The translations under genes were made by a program, and so were the position numbers. The notes beneath the pieces were generated by a model. That model searched no databases. It saw only the letters and a list, made by a program, of their open reading frames with translations, and was not told the origin of the DNA. Positions 12,460-25,079 of a stretch of 64,000 bases of DNA are shown piece after piece (position 1 is the first letter of the stretch; every line of letters starts with the position of its first letter). Source of the DNA: Hofstenia miamia (taxonomy: Eukaryota > Xenacoelomorpha > Acoela); contig SCFE01000102.1 in assembly GCA_004352715.1 (NCBI GenBank), positions 140,224 to 204,223 on the forward strand, in the 5' to 3' direction.

Positions 12460-12489
12460 CATACATACATACATACATACATACATACA
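12407..12489. repeat. (TA)n-(CATA)n compound microsatellite
   Basis: An uninterrupted run of alternating TA changes into a CATA tetranucleotide run, directly abutting the TIR-bounded element that begins at 12488. Confidence 0.95.
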
Positions 12490-14348
12490 AAGGCGGATTT
12501 AAGGGGGAGTATGGGACTGCAGTCCCCCATGAGGAAGCAAAATGAAGTGTAGCTATTAGTTTTGTATGTGCAATCTTAGTAAAAATGTTGGAATATTCCA
12601 AATTAGTCCAACATTTTTTATTTCAGTTGCAAATCGATCTGTCAATTTTTGCAAAATAATTGCAACCTTTCTAATTTTTCTTCAAATAATCCTACTCATT
12701 TCTAAGAATGTATCAAAAATAGTGGCTATCCAATATTATGCATTTCATCTAACATCCACTAAACTTTGGTATTCAATGTATTATAAAAGCTGTTAACTGC
12801 TTTCACAGTATACATAAATGTTAATTTAGACACATTGTTGTTTAAAGATGTGTCCACGGGGGACTGGAGAGGGGAGCGGGTCTCCTTACTTTTCTAAAAA
12901 TATCACAGGTCTCTACTTAAAAAATCCAGGCATAGTTACCTTAGGAGAAATTTAAGAAAATCCTCATTTCTTTGTAAAAATAACCGAATATAAATTAAAA
13001 TCCCAGAAAAAAACATAGCTATAAGCTATTTTAGTCCCCCAGATATTTGTCGCTGTTTTTACTTTCCATCAGCACTTAATGAAGTCAACACAATTTGTAC
13101 ACTGGTCAATTTATAACTAATAATTATACATTAATGACACAACATTTCAGATGTTCTGTACACTAAAGAAATTTGTTAGATATCCTGTAGAGTCATCAAG
13201 ATTTAATCCCGCTACACCTCAACATCAATCAACCATCATCCAACCACCATGGCGTGGGTTTTCTTTTGCCATTATTTTTTTGATTGATTGACATTTCTTG
13301 AGAAGTGTATTAAGATGAACACGGACAAGCATAGCAACTGTCTTAATGAAAAGCTCAACATTTTTAAAATGACTTTAAAAATGTTCTATTTCAGATTCTT
13401 AAAACTGCGAATCTAGGCAAATGGGGCTTCTGAATTCTCGCTCCACCTGCTAATTTTTTCTTCAAGATTAATTAAATTAACTATATATCATATTTCAAAT
13501 GATGTACAAAATGTATTCACAATATTGATTTTCATAAATGTTTAAATTTTAACGTTTTTCTAACAAATTTTTAAGAATTTCTTAAATTTGAAACTATTTT
13601 GCATTAATTGCTCAGTTTTTGTTGTAAAAAACAAGTACCCAATTTAAATTTAATCTTAGTCTTATTAGGGGTTCACCATCCCCCCTCGTTTTAATGTTTT
13701 GTTTTACAAGGTAGAATCTTCGATCCTAATCCTACAATAATCAGCTAAGATCATGCAATTCTTAAATTACTGATTTTCTTATAATCCTGGGGTTCAAAAT
13801 CTCAGCAAATTTGTTAGTGAATATATTAATATCTTTTTCTCTCCAGATTTCACAAAACAATTATGAGGGCATAGTCAATAGAGTCCTGAGGACATAGCTG
13901 CATTACTGATTCCGATACCGGATCCATGCGACTGATAGTGATCAAGGATAACTAACACAACATGAGACAGCATAAGTACGATACTGAGACCAACTTTTTA
14001 ATTTCAACTGAGACTGAGACCATTTTGATTTAATATTCGATGTTACCCTATGTTTTACTTGCTAAACTTGAATATGTCTCCATTCAATAATATTAGCACA
14101 TTTAATTTTAAAACTGGGCTAGAAATAGGTGTATCTATATATTAATATAAAATTTGATACATTAGACAAATTGACGAATTTCTAAGTGAATTCGAAGAAA
14201 CTCAACCTAGAGGCCTTGATGACAACTTAAAGATTGAAAAGTGTATGATGAATCAAAATTTAATCATGTCTTGAGTGAAAAATATTAGGCAAAAATTGAG
14301 GTTAAGATCTTCAGTTCCCTCCATCACAAATTTCTAGATCCGCCCCTG
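12488..14348. mobile_element. 1.86-kb non-autonomous TIR element (hAT-like)
   Basis: The left end reads CAAAGGCGGATTTAAGGGGG and the right end reads CTAGATCCGCCCCTG. The reverse complement of the latter, CAGGGGCGGATCTAG, matches the left end at most positions. Subterminal C-runs (CAGTCCCCCATGAGG at the left, CAGTTCCCTCCATCAC at the right) are also mirrored. CAG-starting ends of the CAGGGGCGGAT type are common in hAT elements. The flanks are microsatellite DNA, so a target-site duplication cannot be judged. I see no transposase inside; short GC-rich words recur near 12855, 13020 and 13675. Confidence 0.5.
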
Positions 14349-14499
14349 TATATATTTATATATATATATATATATATANNNNNNNNNNNNNNNNNNNNNN
14401 NNNNNNNNNNNNNNNNNNNNNNNNNNNNNNNNNNNNNNNNNNNNNNNNNNNNNNNNNNNNNNNNNNNNNNNNNNNNNNNNNNNNNNNNNNNNNNNNNNN

Positions 14500-14530
<31 letters not shown>
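14349..14530. repeat. (TA)n tract with a 121-N gap
   Basis: Alternating TA lies on both sides of the gap at 14379-14499, so the gap probably only spans more microsatellite. Confidence 0.9.
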
Positions 14531-14532
<2 letters not shown>

Positions 14533-16438
14533 CGTTATTACATTATGCGTATAATACAAACGTTTTTCGAAGTGAGAGAAACCGGTTTATCACTTTACTT
14601 CCTTTGTTATTTTTGTGTAGACAAAGTGAATGAACAACTTTGAATTTAGTCCCTAAGAAAATATTCTAACTGCTTCAAGTATCGTCATTTATTGGCTGTG
14701 AATTTTGTGTTGATGGGACAGTCAGACGGCTATTATCGAATGTGATACTCGAATGGCCACTGTTCACTCTAGTTCTCGAGTCGGTAGACGATTTACTGGT
14801 AAATGTGCGTTAGTCAGATTTGTTGAATAATGTTTTATTATGTCGACTATTTACTTGATCAATAATATACTCACTCAGGATGCACAGACACGATAATGTA
14901 CATTCAATTCAATAGCGGATTTGCAGGTGTCAGTCTATTTAGCGCAGAAATTTATTTAAAAATTTAGTGTGAAATCCTCTTGGAAACACGGATTGTAAAA
15001 TTGAATTCGGTCACGAGCAATCAATTTAATTGTGTAATTGATTTGCAACATCGGCATTTTCGAAAACAGAATTTTTATTGATGGTACCTATTTCCACTAT
15101 AGGAATACAATTGACTGTTATAATGATTGAGGGCAACCAAATTTTGACCTAACAAGAGGTTGATTTTGAATTTTTCCCTTGATTTAACGAAAAAGAGCAC
15201 ATAACTGCATTAATATTATGTTTCTGATTGCGCTGGTTGGCAATGTTTTCGGTCAAAAAGTTTCTGCCATCACTCACGACTTTCTTGGAAATAAAAAAGT
15301 TGCATTTAAAGACACATGAAGAAAATGTACATAGTGTGTACCTATTGGCCTCAACATGCAGGAAAGAGCTAATAAATTGATGCATTGCTTCACATTTCGA
15401 TAAAAACTTATAAAATTTAACCTTACTGTAGATGTGGAAACATGTTGACTTTTGACTATTCGGTCTCCTTGGTGTCTACTAATCAATATGACAACTTATG
15501 TTTGACTTAGCCTGCCAACAAATTTGATCTTATGTCGAAATTGACTATAAACTATATTACAAAATGAAGATAATTGAGGAAATATTTATATATTTAATCA
15601 TTAAACCAAAAAATCAACATTCCATTGTATATAGCGTTCTCTTGAGAAGGCTTCATTTTTATGCAGGAATTGTTCAACATGTATATCAAAGTGAGCTTCA
15701 CTCATGCAGTAGATGCAATTTTAGGCATGGCAGTCAACCGAAAATGTAAAAATCAACGTCTAAAATGCTTAACAAATATTCTGAACCAAAGTTAACGAAT
15801 TAAAATACTGAATATTGAAAATTTATTCTGATTTACAAAAATGGTCTTATTGATTCTATTTACTTTTTAAATTTGGAATAGATTATCCATAAAGCTAATA
15901 AGATACAGTACAAAATAATTATTTTTCAATGTCTTAATCTACTATAATTAACTTTTTTAAACATCACTTGCCTCAGTCATCATCAAAATAAAATTTAAAT
16001 ATCATGTTTAAGAGATGCCTATTTGGCAAAAATTAAATATACCACTCGCCAAGATTATATTTCTTTACTTAAGTATAAAAAGAAAAAGTTGATTCCTATG
16101 ATTAATCCGTCAAAATCATAACAGGAGAATAGATTTTCGCGACTTCATCACAGAGAATGAAGGAGTAACTTTGAGCAAAGTTTTATGCAAATATCAACTA
16201 TAACTAATTTCTACAGCTGCGACAAGGTGAAGAATGTCACTCGATTCCAGGTTTGTTTTGGTCATTTCTGAAAGAAACAATGTCAACTTGACATCTGCTA
16301 GCTGCATAATTCCAAATTGTAAAGTTCAGATAAAGAGAAACAAAGATATTGCTCAATATCACTGTGTATAAATTGGAATTAGCACGGACTGGTCTCGAAA
16401 TGGAAATATCGTGAAGTCTATTACATTAACAGTATTTA
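14531..16438. other. AT-rich intergenic DNA
   Basis: No supported gene or element ends. Confidence 0.45.
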
Positions 16439-16446
16439 TTCACTAG

Positions 16447-16868
16447 CAGTGTTGGGAAAAAATCCGATTTAAATTAAAAAATCAAAAAAATCGGATTTTT
16501 TGATTTAAATCGGATTTATTGATTTAAATCGGATTTTTTTACCTAAATTTCAATTTTACCCAGACAATCTTCCAAGGTAGCAAATATTAGAAATCCTTTT
16601 GATACTACTATTTATGAAATACGATAATTTCATCAATTTGAAATAAACTGAAGATAAAAAACATGCAAAACAACATTTCAGGGCTGACCAATTCATTCCA
16701 ATATCAGGGCAATGACTTCAAAACAATTAGAATACACTACTTGCATCTCTTTTAGTGTACTTGATTTAAATCAATAATTTAACTAATAATGTGCTTTGAT
16801 TTAAATCATGATTTAAATCCGATTTAAATCAATGATTTAAATCAAGTGATTTAAATCGACCAACACTG
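16447..16868 (+). mobile_element. GATTTAAATC-rich hAT MITE with intact target-site duplication
   Basis: The termini are CAGTGTTGG (16447) and CCAACACTG (16868), perfect 9-bp inverted repeats. Both subterminal zones consist of reiterated TGATTTAAATC words, which are self-complementary and likely transposase-binding or structural repeats. The element is flanked by a perfect 8-bp duplication, TTCACTAG, at 16439-16446 and 16869-16876. This identifies a hAT superfamily insertion that has suffered little decay. It is 422 bp long with no coding capacity. MITEs of this CAGTGTTGG...GATTTAAATC type are known from several animal genomes. Confidence 0.92.
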
Positions 16869-16876
16869 TTCACTAG

Positions 16877-18711
16877 TATCTATATTTGAAGTTTATGCTT
16901 TCGTTTCGTTTGAATTACTCAGTAAGTTTAGATTATATACTTCATTAACGCTGTGTAACGTAAGAAAACGTCATTGGGAAATTCTCGTTAAATTTAAATG
17001 TAACACAATTTAAAAGAAGTTGTAGCACTAATTTCTACGCTTTGATTTCAATTCTAAATTAGCACACTATTTATTTTCGTCGTATGTTTCTGTAATCCAA
17101 AATCGTTGTTTAAAACTATGTATTCATTTTCTTTTTAAGATGATTATTGTCGATTATTTCTTTTCAGCTGTCGTTGCTCTTCATAGGGTCGTCCTTTTTT
17201 AAAATAGAAGCATACAGGATATTTTGAATGTGGCTTATCCAGCATTTTTATTGTGGATAGGTGTCCTAATGACTATCAAGACTTTTGGGTCCCAAATTCA
17301 GGGGTGTTAAAATATTAAGTTCCTCAAAAATAAGTGCAGTATAATCTGTGCAAAAAGTGTATTTAGAACTAAACTAATAGTTCACTTATTAAGTGTACCA
17401 AACACTTATTTTGCACTTTTTCATTAGTAAAAAAATTGTTAAACTGTGGATTTTGTTATCACTTGCTTTCAGCATGGTTGTTTTGAAGCCAATAATCAAG
17501 AATTTATTATATTTTTACACTAATAAACCCGGGTTTTCAATAAATTTTGCATTAGAATTTAGGAAATGAATTGCATTTGTACTAAATGTATATCAGGTTG
17601 TGTCTTTGGAAAATAGGCTGCAATAAAAACCAAATAGTGTATTATTGTATTTGACTTAAAGAGCTAAGGACAACAAATGGTGCTCATCACTTTGTGCATT
17701 CGGATTTATTTTATGCTTGATACATACAAAGTACATCTATAGTGCACAGGAACCTATTATTGAAGAAGTGACCTACTTTAGTTTGGCCTCATTTTGAAGC
17801 TAAATTGGTAGCAGTTAAATTAAATCACAAATCCAAAATCATCACTTTAATATGGCTTCTACATATAATAAAGCAAAACGAAACCCGCTATCCAAGTGTT
17901 GTTCAGGACTCTTATTTAAAAATAAATGCATTTATTGCAATGAGTTATTTTGCCAATGCAAATTGTGTTTGAGATGTTGTTGAAATTTTTTAACGTGTTA
18001 ATGTGTTAATGTGTTGACAATTTCTTTATTTTAAAACATGGTCGACAACAACTGATTTAAAAGTTGACTCCCCATTGTTCTTAGTATGACGCTTAAGAGC
18101 TTAGCAGGATACCGCGGTTACACGTTTTCAATTTTAAATATAGATACGTTTAGTTGTGTTAACACGAAAGTTCGCTTCTGTCAACTAAAAAATCCAATTT
18201 ATAAATTGAAGTTACCAACTGTTTTGATATTTAAGAATAACAGACATTTTTAAGTGGTTTTCTATAGTCGGAAGTGCGTCCTAATTTTATGAACAAATTA
18301 CTTTCGCAGACAAGGAGTGCTTAACGTTAGAAAAGGAATTTGACAACTTTTATAACGGCGCTGTTAGACATTGTGTATATTGCATTAAATATCAAATGAT
18401 TTATTTATAGTTTATGTACATTCGAAGAATGAAGACGTTCTTAGTCGTAAAGATATTTATATATGGGCTGGTCCATTAATAGAATTCGCGTTTCTTAAAC
18501 ATTCTAAAGGATATTTCCTTAACCCTATATCCACTAGCGTTGCTTTAAATTAACAATCCACGTTGTCTACATTTTTGAATAATTTTATCCAAGCCTGTTA
18601 AGGAATACTGAAAGCCTCCTCAAGCAGTGATGAAGCTTTGTTCTAAAACTTATTCTTATGCTTGAAGTACATCCAAATATGATATGGACACATCTATGGG
18701 TTTCGGCATAC
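16877..18711. other. AT-rich intergenic DNA
   Basis: No gene or bounded repeat recognised. A short AATGTGTT direct iteration occurs near 17998-18014. Confidence 0.45.
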
Positions 18712-19206
18712 TAGAGATGAGTGCGGTGCGATAGTACGCGGTATGCCATGGTAGCGATTTATAAAATTGTGGTGATTTGCGGTAGAATTAAAACAACTTG
18801 CGGTGGCATAAAAGTTATACAGATAACGTATTTTGTTTTAAGATTTAAAATTTCTAAGTATTTCTCAAAAACTTATTTCTAAAGCAAAATTAAGAGATTT
18901 CACATACAAAATATTAAAAGTAATTTTTACATATTTAACGCAAAATTTGATACTACCCTAATAAAATTGACAAAATACCTAAGAAATTGTCTGTAAACGT
19001 TTCTACGAATAATCCATAACCCTAAAAACAATTCAGAAATATCTATCTTTTCATACGAAGATAAAAATCGCTATTGTTGCGGCATATCGCTGTAAAATTT
19101 CAATTATTGCGGTGGTTTGCTGTAAAAACGTATATTTTGGTGGTTAGCGGTGAAGTTTTTTTCTTTGCGGTGGAAAACGTTTTGCAAAACCTGTACCGCG
19201 CTCATC
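18712..19206 (+). mobile_element. MITE with GCGGT/ACCGC subterminal repeats (copy 2)
   Basis: The left end reads AGATGAGTGCGGT and the right end reads ACCGCGCTCATC, a near-perfect 12-bp inverted repeat. Multiple TGCGGTGG and GCGGTA words cluster within 200 bp of each end and the centre is plain AT-rich DNA. The sequence is homologous, in reverse orientation, to 6478-6880. No coding capacity and no clear target-site duplication. Confidence 0.6.
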
Positions 19207-19862
19207 ATGTAATAAAAAGTTTTCTGTTAAGATTTATTCATGTGGCTGAAGTATATAAAAAGATAAATTTTTTTCAATAAGAAATCGGATTTTGTAAAAA
19301 TATTGAAATTCTTGCCTAACCTCTAATATTTTGATTTTTGGAGAAAAACAGGGAACCCTGTTGAATTAAAGTTGAAGAAGAAAAACGAGACAAATCTCTA
19401 TCTTGTGCTGTTCTCAGATTTTAAATATTTGTATTAGTTCGTTAGTTAGAAGCTTTGAAAAATTTCTATTAAATATGGGAATAATACCTAATTTTTTTCT
19501 AGTTCTGCATGTACAACTTATCCAGAAAACTTTATTTGCTATTATTAACAATAGTATAAAACCGTAATGATTATATTTCGCAACTGTAAATCTGAGTAAT
19601 TTTGTTTGCTTAATATGGTAAACATAGTTTGAGTCTTGTAGCCAACAAATATATACCAACTACAGAGAATAAAATTAAATCTTTTCAATTATGCTAAATA
19701 CGAGCATTTATATAATTGAAAAGTAGCAATAATAACTAATAACTAAAGTCACATTCACAGAAATTTGCTAATGGATCTTTGTAGTTGAAGATATTGTTTT
19801 TCTCTAATGTCCCGTAACTAACACACTTATGTATATTACTATATTTTTTAATGTGGTGGAAT
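19207..19862. other. AT-rich intergenic DNA
   Basis: No supported feature. Confidence 0.45.
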
Positions 19863-20030
19863 CAGAGATGGACATGGGCCGGGCTGAAATTTTGCATATA
19901 TTGTACAATACACAACATTGCACGTAAATTCATCTAAATTCAATATAATTGAAAAAAAAGTTTAGAAGTAAAAATTGTATTTTTGACAATATTAATATAA
20001 ATAATTCAATAATGTATAATAACATTCACC
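19863..20030 (+). repeat. CAGAGATGGACATGGGCCGGGC element end
   Basis: A CAGAGATGGAC terminus followed by ATGGGCCGGGCTG marks the left end of a member of the CAGAGATGGGC dispersed family seen also near 26290 and 48951. The right end is not identified, so only the terminal part is annotated. Confidence 0.4.
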
Positions 20031-20566
20031 TGGAAATAATATTTGGGGCAATGAACTCGGAGAATTCAAACAAAGGCAAAAGCAAAAATCTCACTAAAGC
20101 TGATGCGAAATAAACCGATTTATCAATTTTTTTATAGTTTTTGATATGTTATAAAATTTAACTAATAGGGTTAAAGGGCATTAATTAAAAAATTGTAACT
20201 TTTCATCTGACCTTTAAATTACTCTAGTACTCTTAAATCGATTCAGCATTTGTCATAAACTTATCTCAGTTGAGTGTATTAAAAATTTTAATAGAAATAG
20301 TTGTGGCTTTACTTCGGTGTTTGTTCATCTCCAACGGTGTCACTTTGCAGTTTCCAACAATAATCGCTCATCGTAATTGTTCGTCATAATGTTTTTCTCT
20401 CTTTGAAATAACTTGCTGAAGTCTTTCTTCGGGTTAGTGAGAAACGTCCTCTAAATTCTTGTGAAAAGAAATCAAAGTTGAAGTCAAGAAAATTTTGTAT
20501 TGAGATGTTAGTAAAATCATGTTACCACTATCCAACTTCCAACTAATAAATTGATGGGAGAGAGTA

Positions 20567-20872
20567 CTCTAAGGTCCCGAATTATCGGGACCCTCGAAAC
20601 TGATTTGGCTTTAAAATGGCTTATACCACCACCCGATAATTTGGACCCCCGTTTTTTGATTTGCAGATTTTCTTTTTTAAAAACTAAAAATTGCAGTTCA
20701 ATGTTAATAATATTGTACATATTTGAACATTAGATTAGGATTCATTGAGTATTACGTTACTCAGACATTTGGATAATTTAAGAGACCCATAAATAATATA
20801 GACAACCACGTTTTTGATATGCAAAAATTTATTAAAAATCGCAGACCCTCCCGATAATTCGGAACCTTAGAG
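20567..20872 (+). mobile_element. pogo/Tigger-like MITE
   Basis: Terminal inverted repeats CTCTAAGGTCCCGAATTATC (left) and the matching GATAATTCGGAACCTTAGAG (right) agree apart from a few substitutions. TA dinucleotides at 20565-20566 and 20873-20874 provide the TA duplication expected of Tc1/mariner/pogo elements. An internal copy of the terminal word (CCCGATAATTTGGACCCC) lies near 20632. Termini with a CGA-x-TTATCGG core resemble Tigger/pogo. The element is 306 bp with no coding capacity. Confidence 0.75.
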
Positions 20873-20874
20873 TA

Positions 20875-22610
20875 CATAAAAATACCTAATCAACCATTTT
20901 ACATATTTTTGGCGATCTCTAATGGAGCTTGTAGTCTTGATTAGATACAATTATGTACAACTAAAGGAAACGGCTTCAATGTGGAGAAAATTCCAATCAA
21001 TTATCAATTTTTTGAACGAATTACGTATAAAATTCAATTATCGCAGATTCGTAATTGCTATACTGTGCTGAATTATACATTTTGTTTGTTGAGTATTATT
21101 ATATTATATCATCTTTATTGTAGTTATAGAAACCTCTGATGTTTTTTTGGAATATCGTTGTTTCCCTCTACTAAAACATTGAAGGTTGTTATATATCGTT
21201 TCTTGATCCCAAAATAGCTGTGTTCTTAGTTTATTACTCCACTTCAATCGTTTTTTACCGAAACATTTGTTCACATGTTGAAATTCTGGGATGTTTAAGA
21301 GAGTCATATTTCACTTAACAAAACTTACTCATTAACATAGACAGAGTATGATGCTTTAACCAAACCTTTTGTTGCGCTTACAGTCATATGATATTGGGGC
21401 CCTATTCCATAGATATATTTGTGATCCAATACTTAGAAACTAATACTAAACATGAAAATGGGAAACGTAACTGCGTTTAAGTCTAAAAGTTGATTCCAGT
21501 CCCGTTCAGTTCCGTTTTTTGTATTCCTTTAGTGCATTTACTTAATTATTATTATTATTATGATAATCATATTTTAAAATTTTTTGGTATTTAGGCTTTT
21601 CCCTGGATAGACTTCTCTGCTACATTTGCTCAATTCTTAGACTGCTCATAAAATTTTCGTATACAACAGATTGGCGAGGATGGGACCCTAGTGCTATGCA
21701 CACAAAGGTTTCTTAAGCCCTCACCTGTCCGTCACAAATTCCAACTTGCCCTTACCGATTCGTATTCGAATTTTTTTACTTGTGCAATAAAATGCCATTC
21801 ACGCTAATTAAGTATTATTAACTTATCCACACTCGATTGTATCTATGCGTATTCGCGGGTGTGGGGGAGGTAAACCGGGTCCTAATTCTAACGAAAACCT
21901 AGCTGAATTGTTTTAGTAAAAAAACTTCTTATAAATGAGAAAAAATTGTTAATGAAAAAAGTATGTTAAAATAGAAATGATTTCTCATATTTTTGTTGTT
22001 CAACTTTTGAATTCAACAGTTAATTCATAGATGCCTGGTATCTACCAAATACTTTCTGAAATTTGTTTCACATCCATTGAAGAAATGGACTTGACAGTCT
22101 GAGCCTGAGAACTCTGCTCCATGTCAATCATTGAGGTGTACTGCAACAAATGATTTAGACGCCTATTGCTATGTCAGTTGAAACTCGTAGTAGTTGCCTA
22201 TATATGTCTTCTCGGTTGAGTGCACGTAATTTAATTAATGATCAACCACTTACGTCAAACCTCAACCATTTTTCGCTTTGTAGAGTTAAACAATTTGCAG
22301 TGGGAATAACGTTATTTAAATTTTCAATCTCTAATTTATGCAGAAACCTTTGACGTCGTGTACACAATCTAAGACTTCCCAGATCACCGTGAGAACATCA
22401 CAGCACATTGTTAATAGTGGTTTCTCAAACTCTTGGGATTTCGTCCATTTGGTAAAGCATGCTATTTCAAAATTTGTAATTGAAATAAACTTCGCATATT
22501 CAATCATTTGCATACCACGTATCACTTAAATTAGTTCAAGACAATTCCTCTTGTTATTTCTTAGCTATGCATTAACCTATTGTTTTTTTGGAAGCAAGAA
22601 GCAGGATTGG
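20875..22610. other. AT-rich intergenic DNA
   Basis: No supported gene or element. Confidence 0.45.
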
Positions 22611-22960
22611 TGACTTTGGCTTAGGGTTTAGGTCTATGAAGATATTAATTTGGGTTTTTAGTTTAGGCAACGTGGATTTCTGACTTTGCTTTACGGTTTT
22701 TTCTATAGAAAAGGTCTTCGATTAGAAATTTAGGTTTTAGTTTAAGAAACATGAATTTCTATCATTCGTTTAGAGTTTTGGCCTTTAAAAAATAAGAATT
22801 TAGATCTAGGTTAGAAACTTAGATTTTAGGTTTAGGAAACATGGATTTCAGACTTTGGTTTATGGCTTAGGTTACTAAAACATAGGAATATTGGTTATTC
22901 TGACTTTGGTTTAGGGCTTTGGTTTATAAAAAATAAGAATTTACGTTAGGGTTGCGGGTT
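22610..22960 (+). repeat. Degenerate minisatellite with TTTAGGG-like words
   Basis: At least five degenerate units recur, each containing a version of GACTTTGGTTTAGGGCTT followed by AAATAAGAATTTAGG-type sequence. Unit starts lie near 22612, 22682, 22760, 22852 and 22902, so spacing varies from about 50 to 90 bp. Plant-type telomere-like TTTAGGG occurs by composition only. No open frame is maintained. Confidence 0.6.
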
Positions 22961-24807
22961 AAAATTAGGTGAAGAATACATCCTGAAAAGTGAAGAATAA
23001 TCTGGTGGAATGAAGAAGTACCCGGAAAATCTGGAAAAATATAGAATTGGCCGGGATTAGTGTTAGGGTTATGCCTAAATATGTTTTGAATGCAAACATT
23101 CCATGTTCTATGAAAATAATTTAAGTGCGGGAGGGAAAGCAAAAAGATCCGTTTTTTTGAAAAGACAAACCGTTTTTCCTCATTTGCAAAAAATGCTCTC
23201 CCAAACCATGAGGAAGTTTGTAAATCGTAAGACAACAACCATCTATTGGTGAACATTATTGAATGTAATGTTGAAAATTTATGCTCAAGTATTTTGCTGT
23301 GCCTAAGGTACTAATAAAGATTGGATATTTCGATACTTAGAACTTCAGGATTTGGATATCTTATTAGCTTTTGATATATTTCCAATTTGAAAGAAAATTT
23401 GGTCCTCATTTTGTTTTTTTCCCAACAATATATTAGGAAAACGAATCATTAAGTGTTATTAATTTTATGATTATTTTTTGAGATATATTCATTTTATTTC
23501 ATAAAACCTATATTTTAATAATTTCATCTTTCGGTCGATGAGTTGTTCCATAGATATTTGTTTATATATCACATACTGATTGGGCATACAATTGATATTT
23601 TATACTTAGCCATGCTATCTATGACCCTGCCAATTTTCAGCGCCATGCTGTTATTCGATTAGATATTTTTCACATTTTTTGGTATTATGATACATCAGTT
23701 TTGCAGCTTGTTAATGAATAGTATTGATTTTTTGAGGGGGTACTCTTGGAGCAGCCCTGATTTTAAAAGTGAAAAGCCCCGACTGAAATAGTGTTAAAGT
23801 ATTTTTTATAACTTACAAAGCCAAAAACTACCATAGACAATTATTAGGCAGCAGAAAAGTGTTAGAAAGTTTCGGCTCATATTCATCTCTGATACAGCTA
23901 AAGTTACATAGAATTCTAAATTTTGTTTATGAACTACTTCAACGTTACAATTCAACTTCACCCGTGTTTTTCAATGCTAAATAAACTTTTATCTAAAAAT
24001 AAAAACTTTTTGTTTGTGGCGGTTTGGAAGAATTTTAATTCCAACCATCTTTGCAAAACATAATCTCTGTCTTGCGTAATAATCCAAGGTCACGATTAGA
24101 GTACTTGAAATTTGAATTGTTTATAAAAAATATCGTACTTTTTTCAATTAAAATTGTCATGGGCTTTTACGTAATTAGCTAAGATGAAGTAAATTTACCT
24201 TAGATATTAATGCCTAGGTTAAAAGAGTCGGTTTAATTGGCTCATTCCACACACATTTCGCTTAATGAATGCATTATTCAAAGATTTCCGGAATTGCAGG
24301 AAGTAAAACACAGTTCAATTTGTATTCGTATTGAAAGCAATTATGCCAATGCCTAGGGCATGTTTGTACATACTGTAATTTAAAGAATGAAAATTATTAG
24401 CATTTTTGAAAAACCGAGAAATTTTTAATTACATTTTTCAACTTCAAAAACGATGGAGTGACTGCCACCACCCGTAAACGTGTCTTTGCTTAGACTGATA
24501 TTTACAAGTAATCGTATGCTCAATTTCAAATCCCCATTATTGTGATCCAAACATCATCACCATTGAATACGCTACCAAGAGAATATAAACTAGACAACAA
24601 ATAAAAACAAGTTATTCTGTAATTTGATAATGTAGGCATTGGTGTTACTCAACTTATAAAGAAAGAAAAAGCACTTAAAGTAATAAATTACAAAACAACA
24701 ACGTGTCAAACTCATATAAAGAAGTTTTATTGCAAAATATTAGGATGGCTTTCAATATAAGTTAATTTTAAATTACCAAAAAGTTGCTAACAATTTTTAA
24801 TTTTCCG
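22961..24807. other. Intergenic DNA with a degraded element end
   Basis: A right terminus TTCATCTCTG at 23882-23891, preceded by GCCCCGACTG-type sequence near 23777, resembles the right end of the CAGAGATG family. Nothing else is supported. Confidence 0.35.
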
Positions 24808-25079
24808 GATATACCAGTTTTATGGCATAAACCTTCTGTTTGAATCTCTCATTTTCGTATCGCATGTAGGGGTAAGTGCGCATATTTTTATCGGGTACGG
24901 ATAAAGGCCATGCTGTATGAACTAGTTTTGTCGCCCGAACGAACAACTTTTATCGACAACTTTTGTCACTGATTTCTGTCGTCCAAGCAAAAAACTTTTG
25001 TCTCCAACTTTTTGATTTGGTATGCTACGCGAGCAATTTTAGTCATTTAATTAGTTTTAGACAAAAGTTGAGGGGGGGG
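24808..25079. repeat. 272-bp repeat unit, copy 1 (exon-like part plus CAACTTTTGTC repeats)
   Basis: This 272-bp segment recurs 1,109 bp downstream at 25917-26188 and looks identical by eye. Its first 110 bp contain a minus-strand open stretch; the rest consists of reiterated ACAACTTTTGTC-like words and ends in a G run. After copy 1 the sequence continues with more of the same words (to about 25140). Confidence 0.8.

Noticed and set aside
12286-12601. Frames encoding YIYIYI or MYVCMYVC repeats
   Set aside because: Translations of the (TA)n-(CATA)n microsatellite.
22610-22960. TTTAGGG words as an interstitial telomere
   Set aside because: They are not in a head-to-tail array of the heptamer and belong to longer degenerate units.
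22924-23256. 110-codon minus-strand frame
   Set aside because: Overlaps the degenerate minisatellite, shows no motif or splice context, and has the composition of the surrounding DNA.
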